Source: a virus. Taken from it: a stretch of DNA of 21,453 bases. The DNA lies in IMG/VR virus record IMGVR_UViG_3300038954_000019, positions 1-21,453 of that record. One strand, given 5' to 3'. Positions 16,053 through 21,453 of the stretch are shown in pieces; positions within the stretch are counted from its first letter, which is position 1; each line of letters starts with the position of its first letter. The notes under the pieces are model-generated. The model was not told where the DNA came from and made no database searches. It saw only the letters and a list, made by a program, of their open reading frames with translations. Position numbers and translations under genes: made by a program.

Positions 16053-16790
16053 TGATCCTTCCTTTTTTTGTTTGGAGGCTGGTAGTTTCTTTGCCTCCGT
16101 CCTGCTCGGTCTGGCCATCGCCATGATTTGGCGCGGCACCTTGGCTGCCGGATATCTCGTTCCGTTCACGTCGTAGGAGTCGGCGACCGGCGCCGGCTCG
16201 ACGGTAATTTCCTGATCCTGAACGTGGGATGCGAAGCCAAGTTCCTTGGCCTCTACGGCCGAAACGTACCGCTCTTCCGCGAGCAGGCTCCGCAGCTCGT
16301 CGCGAGACATCTTGGTCTTGGCCTGATAGATTTGGACCATCGAGTCGCCTACTTGGTCCAGTTCGTCGGCCATCTTTCGCAGTTCCTCCGAGTTGCCGAT
16401 CGCGATTGTCCACGGATTGTGCAAGTAGAGCATCGCCCCGCGCATCATTTTCGTCCGCCCGGCCATGGCTATGACAGACGCGCTGCTTGCCGCTTGGCCC
16501 TCGACGATTGATTCCACGCGAGCTGGGTGCGCTTCGAGCTGGTTGTAGATCGAGATCCCAGCGAAGACCTCGCCACCGATGGAGTTGATGTGGGTTCTGA
16601 TCTTTTTGACATCGCGCACTTCTGAGAGCAACTTTGCAATCTCGTCACTCGCGATATCTGAGTAGACCCCATCGTCGCCGATGATCCCGTAAAGGGTCAG
16701 ATCCAAAACCGAATTTTCGCCCTCGATATCGAGCGCATATGTCCACGGCCCGATCTTACCCTGCTTGCTATTCTCGTCGATGTGGCTCAT
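15645..16790 (-). CDS. Head maturation protease, ClpP-like, with scaffold-like C-terminus
   Basis: A 381-residue protein; ATG 16790 (MSHIDENSK) is chosen because GAGGG lies about 9 bases upstream, ATG 16808 being an alternative. Residues 25-195 are a ClpP-type fold: THINSIGGEVFAG gives the oxyanion region, GQAASSASVIAMAG the nucleophile (Ser102) and LYLHNPW the His124. The usual aspartate position near the end (in ClpP, GLVDS) reads GFASHV, so the third residue of the triad is replaced by Ser188 or supplied by another residue. Residues about 235-381 are charged, helical and resemble a scaffolding domain. A nested start could produce this part alone. It overlaps the portal gene by 23 bases. 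Confidence 0.92.
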   Translation of the reverse strand: MSHIDENSKQGKIGPWTYALDIEGENSVLDLTLYGIIGDDGVYSDIASDEIAKLLSEVRDVKKIRTHINSIGGEVFAGISIYNQLEAHPARVESIVEGQAASSASVIAMAGRTKMMRGAMLYLHNPWTIAIGNSEELRKMADELDQVGDSMVQIYQAKTKMSRDELRSLLAEERYVSAVEAKELGFASHVQDQEITVEPAPVADSYDVNGTRYPAAKVPRQIMAMARPSRTEAKKLPASKQKKEGSMPMETIDQLQAQAPGLWAKIEAIQTEAVQAAKDEATKAERERIQAIEEIAKPGHEKIVAAAKFEKPITAEVLAVQIIKAEREHGEVFLAKRSEELGKATKVKSDPDSVQTSDAQIDEQEIEAQATKLAEYISAAR

Positions 16791-18342
16791 CTGGCGATCC
16801 CTCATCACCCGTTGTATCCGGTTCCGGCCTCTCTGTCAACCCAGCGCTTCTTCTGAGATTTTCTTCCCTGTCCCGTACCTTGTGATTCTCTTCCCAGTCC
16901 GTCCCTGTAAGCTCGGCAGCCTCGCGAGTCCTCGTTGAGAATCCACCCGATACGCGCTGCTCGGCAGCTTTAACTTCCTTCAGGGGATCCAGTTGCCCCT
17001 GACTCGGCCCATGCCATTGTGCTCGCGTCCAAGCTGCCTGAGCCAATGGAGATCCCCAAAATCCTGGCGCCGATACATGCCCCATGGCAACGGCTTCGGC
17101 CAGCCACTGCTCATAGACCGGTTGGCAGAAGTTCTCGATCATAAATTCACGGCCGACGCGAAACCCCTTCCACGCTTCAAGTAGCGCAGCGCGGCTTGCC
17201 GAATATGACGCCGTGAAATGCTTGACCAGTAGCTCAAAAGGGAGTCCGATCGCAGATCCGATGTAGCGGCTGAGCGACAAGACGAATCCGTCGAAAGCGT
17301 TGTTTGGCCTGCTCGGGTTGATCGGTGTGATCTCTTCGCCTTCATTGAGTTCGAGAATCGTCCCGTTGGCCAGCTCGAGTGTATTGTCGTTGCTGCCGTC
17401 GATCTGTTCGTCTTCAGTCATCGCCGGCTCGATCGTCGGCTCCCCGGCTTTCGAGCTGACCGCCGCTGCAAAAAAGGAATCGATCACCGCAGCGGATACT
17501 TCGGCGTCGGTGTATCGGCTGAGTTGCTTGACCGTCTCGATCACTGGCGCCAGAAGCGGCATACCACGGCGCTGGCCAGGTCGTTCTTGCTGCATGATGT
17601 GAAGCAAGTTGGGGCGCCCAGTTTCGGCCCCGAATGCCGGCAATCTGGTCCAGCTATCTGGCTTATAGTGGATATTTTGCACCCCCTCGGGGTGCCTAGA
17701 TCGAAACCAATATGCTTCCACCTTTTCGCCTGTCCCGAATTCGACCCCGCCCACAATGTCGCGGTTCGTTGCATCGGTGACCGGTGTCCCGCAAAAATCT
17801 CCCTCGACAAGCTTAACCTTCAGCCGATACCGATCGCCGGGATGATCTTGCAGCGTAAATAGCGCGAAGCAATCACCTGACATCATCTGAGACAGGCGGG
17901 CGAGCCCTTGCATCTGGCCAAATGTCAGTTGTCGGCGAGCGTCGCACATTTTCGAGCGTGCCCAAAGATCCCATTCGCGCTTGACGTTCCGCTCCCATTC
18001 CTGGGCTTCGTCTCGGGTCAGCCCGAGAAAAGATGCGTCGATGTTTGGGTTGAGCTTGAGCCCGGGGCCGATTTCGTTGACGTTGATCGTCTTGAGCGCC
18101 CCGGTCGCGAGAGGCGATCCCATGTAGAGATCCCGTGACCTCGCCCTCAGCTTTTTGAGATTTTTGGTGGTGTCCTTGTCCGGTGATCCAGGAGCTGAAT
18201 CCCAGCCAGCTATTGCGGTCTTCCAGCCACCGCCGTGCCGAGAGTATCCTGATCCGTATGCGCCCATCCGGAGCCTGGCCACCTGGCGCTTAAGCGTCCA
18301 TTGCGGGGCGATCCGTATCCCAAGCCGCGTTAGCCAGCCCAT
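16768..18342 (-). CDS. Portal protein, lambda gpB family
   Basis: A 524-residue protein. ATG 18342 (MGWLTRLGIRIAPQWTLKR) overlaps the preceding stop as TAATG, with GAGGG seven bases before; a longer frame to 18423 has no such site. It fits the lambda-family portal: ARSRDLYMGSPLATGALKTI split, INVNEIGPGLKLNPNID, the conserved AQEWERNVKREWDLWA, FGQMQGLARLSQMMSGDCF and LLHIMQQERPGQRRGMPLLA. The C-terminal third contains SRYIGSAIGLPFELLVKHF and SYSASRAALLEAWKGFR, hallmark motifs of the family. Twelve copies form the DNA channel at the head vertex, where terminase docks. The C-terminal tail is Pro/Glu/Asp-rich. Confidence 0.95.
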   Translation of the reverse strand: MGWLTRLGIRIAPQWTLKRQVARLRMGAYGSGYSRHGGGWKTAIAGWDSAPGSPDKDTTKNLKKLRARSRDLYMGSPLATGALKTINVNEIGPGLKLNPNIDASFLGLTRDEAQEWERNVKREWDLWARSKMCDARRQLTFGQMQGLARLSQMMSGDCFALFTLQDHPGDRYRLKVKLVEGDFCGTPVTDATNRDIVGGVEFGTGEKVEAYWFRSRHPEGVQNIHYKPDSWTRLPAFGAETGRPNLLHIMQQERPGQRRGMPLLAPVIETVKQLSRYTDAEVSAAVIDSFFAAAVSSKAGEPTIEPAMTEDEQIDGSNDNTLELANGTILELNEGEEITPINPSRPNNAFDGFVLSLSRYIGSAIGLPFELLVKHFTASYSASRAALLEAWKGFRVGREFMIENFCQPVYEQWLAEAVAMGHVSAPGFWGSPLAQAAWTRAQWHGPSQGQLDPLKEVKAAEQRVSGGFSTRTREAAELTGTDWEENHKVRDREENLRRSAGLTERPEPDTTGDEGSPDEPHRRE

Positions 18343-18566
18343 TAGAGATCCCTCACAAGAACCCTCCGGCTTCGGATGCCAGTCTCGCCTCTCTCGAGCT
18401 TGCGTATCCGCGCTTCCCACCACCCGATCATTTTGTGGATGTCACTGAGATCGGCGCGGCTCAGAGAGCGGCCGGCGATTGAGTAGCTCTGCCCGGTGGC
18501 AACCGCCGCTTCGGCGTCGAGCCAGAGATCCAACCTCGCTTTTGCTTGTTCGAGTGTAATGGCCAT
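18342..18566 (-). CDS. Small DUF6148/gpW-position protein
   Basis: A 74-residue protein between terminase and portal. MAITLEQAKARLDLWLDAEA followed by VATGQSYSIAGRSLSRADL and a helix IHKMIGWWEARIRKLER is close to the DUF6148 pattern and to the position and size of lambda gpW (68 residues), the head-completion protein that joins head and tail. The order A-W-B agrees with lambda. The ribosome site is weak, and the stop overlaps the portal start, so its translation is likely tied to the portal. The assignment to W by function is inference. Confidence 0.85.
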   Translation of the reverse strand: MAITLEQAKARLDLWLDAEAAVATGQSYSIAGRSLSRADLSDIHKMIGWWEARIRKLERGETGIRSRRVLVRDL

Positions 18567-18618
18567 TTACCGCCAGGATATCGGGATCCCATTTTTTGTC
18601 AAGCTGCCTCGCAGGAGA

Positions 18619-20448
18619 CTACGGACCCATCTGGATTTTTCCGCGCTTGCGAATCCGGCGAGAGCCCGAAGGCTGCTTCGCCTTTCCTTTTTGATCAAGA
18701 TCCAAGACTGGTGCCAAAATCTCTAACGCGGCTGTCGCGTAATTCCTCACATCTAGCGGCTCGTTGCGCTCTCGGATCTGAACCCATCGGCGCCGGCGGC
18801 GGCCGGCGACAGTTTTGATTTCGCGTTTTTCGGACGTCAACCCAAGGTAGTACGGGTGGTCATATCCGCTCTTCGGATCGCTCGGAAAATGACAGTACCC
18901 TGGCCCTGGCTTTCTGATCGCCAGCCGGTCGAATAGTAGATCCTTCAGCGAGTCGACACCTACCGGATAAGCGACTACACGATGGCGCCCATATTGCTTT
19001 GGCTTGCCTATGATCGGCCGGCCGAAGCCAGGAACGCCAAAGATCGGCCTTACCCCCCTGCGGATCCGCGCCTTACAGTATTTGTCGACCGTATCCGTGC
19101 GGTGCCCGCCACGGTCGATGCAGATCAGCCGTGCGATCAACTCCTGTCCATCGGCGCGTCTTACAGTTTGCCAGAGGAGCTCGTCGAGCTCTTGCCAGAT
19201 CTGCGGCTGCGACGTGTCGCCTGTCAGCACGCGATATCCAAGCCCCCAAGACTCACGACCTTGCCCCCAGCCTACCCACTCGGCTGCGATCCAGTGGTCT
19301 TGGACATCTACTCCACAGGTTACCACCTGTACCGCGTTTGGCGCCATGCTGGCCGAATACTCGGATCTGTTTTTGTCAAGATCGCCAGCTTCTACGTGCT
19401 CCGAGTCCTCTGTGGCCCACACGCGGCCCAGATCCAAGTTGATGAATTCCTGTAGGCCTCGCTTGTCCCGATCTCGGTTGATTTTGACCCACTTTTCTGC
19501 GAGATCTGCCCACCTTACCCACGGCGACAGGATGCACGACATCTGGTATCCGCGCTTGCGGCGCTCGGGATGCTCGGCTTTCCATTCGCCGGCCAGATCC
19601 ATGGCGTTTTTGTCTCGCTCCTCGATCCTTTCGCCGCAATGTTTGCACAAATAGTGCACGTCGTCGAAGTCGATCTCGCCTAAGGCGTTCTTGTAGACGA
19701 TCCCATCCCACTCAAGCACCTGAAGTGCCCCGCAGTGTGGGCATGGGACCCATCGTCTGCGCTGGTCTGTCTCTGCGAATCGCTCGCCGATCGGGCTGAG
19801 CCCTGCGATAGTGGGGGTCGACACTCCGATGATCTTCCTGTTGTAAAAATTGGCGGTCCGCTTCATCGCTTGGGCGATCGGATCCCCGTCGCGGCCGGTT
19901 TTCACCGGATACTTGTCGATTTCGTCAAGGATCAAGACACGGATCGACCTCGAGGCTAGCGTGGCGGCCGCATTCGCAGATCCGAACGCCAGGTATCCAC
20001 CAGGAAACATTTTGAGCTCGATCGTATTGCCCTTGTCCCTCTGGCTGTCGGTCAAGAGCCCCCGCAGCGCGGGGGTCTGCCTAAAGGTGGGGTCGATCCG
20101 CTCTTTCGAAAAGCTCTTTGCCGCATCTTGAGTCTCTCGGACGTACAGGATCGGCGCCGGGTCTTGATGGGCATGGTACCCGATCACGTTGAGGGCAAGC
20201 TCACTCTTGCCGACCTGCGAGGCCATTTGGAGCCACAGTTCTTCGATCGTCGGATCGCAAGCTGCGTCCAATATTTCGCGCATGTACGGGACCCGGTCTG
20301 TACGCCATGGTCCCCACTCGGCCGAGGTGCCGCGTGCGACAAACCGATGGAGATCAGCCCACTCTCCCCCGCTGAGATCGGGGCGGGGCTTCAGGATCGA
20401 TAGGAAGGATCTTGTCCACTCGCCTTCATTCATCCTCCTTGCCTCCAT
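18619..20448 (-). CDS. Terminase large subunit (GpA family)
   Basis: A 609-residue protein if ATG 20448 is used, 604 from ATG 20433; the first lies inside the last CRISPR repeat, the second directly touches an AAGGAGG, so the start is uncertain. Motifs of the ATPase: Walker A MASQVGKS (75-82), Walker B VLILDEID (171-178) and STP (210-212). A zinc-ribbon pair follows, CPHC (236-239) and CKHC (268-271), as in many GpA-type terminases. The nuclease part has GVDVQDHW (Asp381), CIDRGGH (Asp445) and LDVRNYATAALE near the end. It cuts concatemers and packages DNA through the portal. No small-subunit gene is seen next to it; the expected place is taken by the mini-array and tnpB. Confidence 0.95.
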   Translation of the reverse strand: MEARRMNEGEWTRSFLSILKPRPDLSGGEWADLHRFVARGTSAEWGPWRTDRVPYMREILDAACDPTIEELWLQMASQVGKSELALNVIGYHAHQDPAPILYVRETQDAAKSFSKERIDPTFRQTPALRGLLTDSQRDKGNTIELKMFPGGYLAFGSANAAATLASRSIRVLILDEIDKYPVKTGRDGDPIAQAMKRTANFYNRKIIGVSTPTIAGLSPIGERFAETDQRRRWVPCPHCGALQVLEWDGIVYKNALGEIDFDDVHYLCKHCGERIEERDKNAMDLAGEWKAEHPERRKRGYQMSCILSPWVRWADLAEKWVKINRDRDKRGLQEFINLDLGRVWATEDSEHVEAGDLDKNRSEYSASMAPNAVQVVTCGVDVQDHWIAAEWVGWGQGRESWGLGYRVLTGDTSQPQIWQELDELLWQTVRRADGQELIARLICIDRGGHRTDTVDKYCKARIRRGVRPIFGVPGFGRPIIGKPKQYGRHRVVAYPVGVDSLKDLLFDRLAIRKPGPGYCHFPSDPKSGYDHPYYLGLTSEKREIKTVAGRRRRRWVQIRERNEPLDVRNYATAALEILAPVLDLDQKGKAKQPSGSRRIRKRGKIQMGP

Positions 20449-20587
20449 GCGCGCGCGGGGCTGACTTGGGCCCGCCGAAAGCCGCCAGGGGCTAGCAACT
20501 CGCCTCCATGCGCGCGCGGGGCTGACCGAGCTGCTGGAACGTCAACTTGTCGCCGCCACCTCGCCTCCATGCGCGCGCGGGGCTGAC
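20438..20587 (-). CRISPR. Mini-CRISPR array: three 28-bp repeats, two 33-bp spacers
   Basis: Repeats lie at 20438-20465, 20499-20526 and 20560-20587, with an exact 61-bp period. Repeats 2 and 3 are identical; repeat 1 has one change (20440, T instead of C on the plus strand). Spacers are 20466-20498 and 20527-20559. Read on the minus strand the repeat starts GTCAGCCCCGCGCGCGC and ends ATGGAGGCGAG, similar in layout to type I-E repeats (GT..., CCCCGCGC core), and 28+33 equals the I-E period of 29+32. The altered repeat at the terminase end has its change near its 3' end on this strand, as expected for a terminal repeat, so the leader would lie at 20588-20671. Folding does not settle the direction: the plus-sense RNA pairs GCCUC with GGGGC, while the minus-sense RNA has a mismatch there. 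Spacer 2 matches 3445-3477 exactly; spacer 1 has no match that I found in the window. No cas adaptation or Cascade gene is present. Confidence 0.88.
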
Positions 20588-20671
20588 CCTGCGACGCATT
20601 GTCACACCCAGTTTGCGCATAGTCCGTGCAGTTTTCACCACACACACCAGGACGCCTGGTGGTTTTTCGTA
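20588..20671. other. Gap between tnpB and the array: presumed leader
   Basis: This 84-base segment holds no gene. If the array is read on the minus strand it is the leader. It carries the hairpin at 20645-20661 and, closer to the first repeat, a mixed-composition stretch without a convincing -35/-10 pair. It is short for a CRISPR leader. It could also be the right end of a TnpB-type element, whose guide-RNA scaffold usually overlaps the end of tnpB. Confidence 0.4.
20645..20667 (+). terminator. Hairpin with T-run, plus-strand terminator or element end
   Basis: CACCAGG (20645-20651) and CCTGGTG (20655-20661) form a perfect 7-bp stem around an ACG loop, followed on the plus strand by GTTTTT. 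This is the form of an intrinsic terminator for plus-strand transcription, although no plus-strand gene is seen. It starts 10 bases beyond the tnpB stop, so it might instead be the subterminal palindrome of an IS200/IS605-type right end or part of a guide-RNA scaffold. Confidence 0.55.
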
Positions 20672-21451
20672 TTATCCAACATCTCTCAACCCTGTTGCCG
20701 CAGCCAAGATCACCATCGCAGCATTCCTGTCTCTGTCACACTCCCATCCGCAATGCGAACATCGATATTTCCGATCGCCTAGGCCCATCTTTTGCTGTGC
20801 GCCGCAGCTAGCGCACGTCTGCGTCGGCTTGATCTTGCGAGTATCCACCTCCACGAATTCAATCCCAGCCTCTTTGCATTTTGCCCGACACATTTGCAAA
20901 AGCAGTCCAGGTGCGCTGTCCAAAATCGAACGATTTAGGCCAGCTTTTTGCTTGACGTTCTTACCCGGCATTTTTTCGCTTCCTTTGGCCGTCGCAGTCA
21001 TATTTCGCACCTGCAGCTTCTCGGTACACAGCACAGAAGCCCTTTTAACAAGATCGCAGGATACCTGATGCACAAAGTTCCGTCTGATGTCCTGGATTTT
21101 ACGATCAAGACGTTGTAGCTTCCGCAATACCTTGTGCCAATTCCTCGATCCCTTCTGCTTTCGTGCAAGGCGGCGCTGCAACGCAGCCTTTTGCTCTTGG
21201 TATTTTGGGGCGTGACGAGGATTTTCGACATGCTCGCCGGTGTGTAGCGTCAAGTATTTACTGGTCCCCCAATCAAAAGCAATCGCTTTGTTACCATGCT
21301 GGCGATCATCGTCGACCCGCATGCCGTCGCATCTCGCGCATGCGCGAATTGCAACCGCGTTTTTGCGCGAGTCCGCGCAGACGAAAAGTCCACGCATGGC
21401 GGTACGCCCGCCATTTTTTGCAAAAAAAAAGCCCCGCAGGGTGACATGCAC
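20672..21451 (-). CDS. tnpB: TnpB/OrfB-family RuvC nuclease, N-terminus missing or beyond window
   Basis: Up to 259 residues from the window edge to TAA 20674. Key residues of the RuvC-like core are all present: Asp60 in AIAFDWGTSKYLTLH, Glu144 in LCTEKLQVRNM, a zinc ribbon Cys213/216 and Cys231/234 (TCASCG, RCSHCG), and DRDRNAA at 239-245. Between them lies the arginine/lysine-rich helical stretch typical of OrfB_IS605 (KAALQRRLARKQKGSRNW). Full TnpB proteins are near 400 residues, with about 170-190 before the first Asp; here only 59 are visible and they do not look like the normal WED/REC part. The gene may continue past the edge, or be 5'-truncated. No TnpA gene is visible. TnpB proteins are RNA-guided DNA nucleases; Cas12 effectors descend from them. 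GATC content is lower than in the phage genes, which hints at separate origin. Confidence 0.82.
   Translation of the reverse strand: MHVTLRGFFFAKNGGRTAMRGLFVCADSRKNAVAIRACARCDGMRVDDDRQHGNKAIAFDWGTSKYLTLHTGEHVENPRHAPKYQEQKAALQRRLARKQKGSRNWHKVLRKLQRLDRKIQDIRRNFVHQVSCDLVKRASVLCTEKLQVRNMTATAKGSEKMPGKNVKQKAGLNRSILDSAPGLLLQMCRAKCKEAGIEFVEVDTRKIKPTQTCASCGAQQKMGLGDRKYRCSHCGWECDRDRNAAMVILAAATGLRDVG
21422..21437 (-). terminator. Possible 3' half of a minus-strand terminator at the window edge
   Basis: On the minus strand GCGGGGC (21437-21431) is followed at once by nine T (21430-21422), the usual end of an intrinsic terminator. The matching 5' arm would have to lie at or beyond position 21453, so it cannot be seen. 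If it is real, transcription of an upstream gene ends here and the first residues of the tnpB frame (GFFFAK) are terminator sequence, which would move the tnpB start to about 21397 or later. Confidence 0.35.
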
Positions 21452-21453
21452 CG

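Noticed and set aside
20466-20498. Match of spacer 1 elsewhere in the window
   Set aside because: Short words such as GCCCGCC recur, but I found no match long enough to count on either strand.
20438-20587. Reading the repeats as an ordinary tandem repeat, iteron set or terminator cluster
   Set aside because: The two inter-repeat segments are equal in length but unrelated in sequence, and one is an exact, border-limited copy of a phage gene segment. This is diagnostic of spacers.
20430-20645. Minus-strand 71-codon frame running through the array
   Set aside because: It translates the repeats in shifting frames (the 61-bp period is not a multiple of three) and gives a low-complexity Arg/Ala/Pro product; no ribosome site.
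20588-20671. Promoter for the array or the late operon
   Set aside because: I could not find a convincing -35/-10 pair at proper spacing on the minus strand; weak AT-rich words are not enough.
1-21453. tRNA, rRNA, integrase or attachment site
   Set aside because: No cloverleaf, rRNA-like stretch, integrase-like protein or direct-repeat att pair was seen, so whether this is a free phage or a prophage cannot be told from the window.

Overview
This window is the structural (late) gene block of a contractile-tailed phage or prophage. Every gene I can support lies on the minus strand, so it reads from high to low coordinates. The head genes are of the lambda type: GpA-like terminase, DUF6148/gpW-position protein, lambda-family portal, ClpP-like maturation protease with a nested scaffold-like reading frame, gpD-like decoration protein and gpE-like capsid. 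The tail genes are of the P2/Mu type: sheath, tube, assembly chaperone with a -1 frameshift, tape measure, and X, D, V, U, W/gp25, J, I and fibre proteins. The host cannot be fixed from this sequence. The P2-type baseplate, strong GGAGG ribosome sites and a GC content somewhat above half suggest a Gram-negative bacterium, but this is inference.

Layout from the right edge leftwards: a TnpB/OrfB-family RuvC nuclease gene (20672-21451, 5' end at the window edge); an 84-base gap with a strong hairpin; a three-repeat, two-spacer mini-CRISPR array (20438-20587); terminase (18619-20448); head genes (13585-18566); neck and tail-completion genes (12225-13572); sheath, tube, chaperone and tape measure (7710-12222); baseplate (3535-7717); then a variable host-contact block of a fibre with a propeller-like tip, an unknown 267-residue protein, and a membrane-anchored LamG-type lectin that runs off the left edge. 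Genes are packed with ATGA, TGATG or TAATG overlaps, so most are probably translationally coupled in one long transcript.

The most striking signal is the mini-array. Its repeats are 28 bp with an exact 61-bp period. The spacer nearest the presumed leader matches, over all 33 bases, positions 3445-3477 near the 5' end of this phage's own tail-fibre gene, and the match ends exactly at the repeat boundaries. On the minus strand the protospacer is preceded by CAA and begins with G, so AAG, the canonical type I-E PAM, sits at its edge. No Cascade, Cas3, Cas1 or Cas2 gene is in the window; the only possible guide-dependent nuclease here is the TnpB-family protein just upstream. A phage-borne array that addresses the phage's own fibre gene could be a superinfection-exclusion device against sister phages, a self-acquired spacer, or a regulatory guide. 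The sequence alone does not decide between these.

Other features worth attention are a UUUUUUA slippery site in the tail chaperone, an internal start in the protease gene, a decoration protein with inserted beta-rich repeats, and a several-fold excess of GATC across the phage genes that drops in the tnpB segment.
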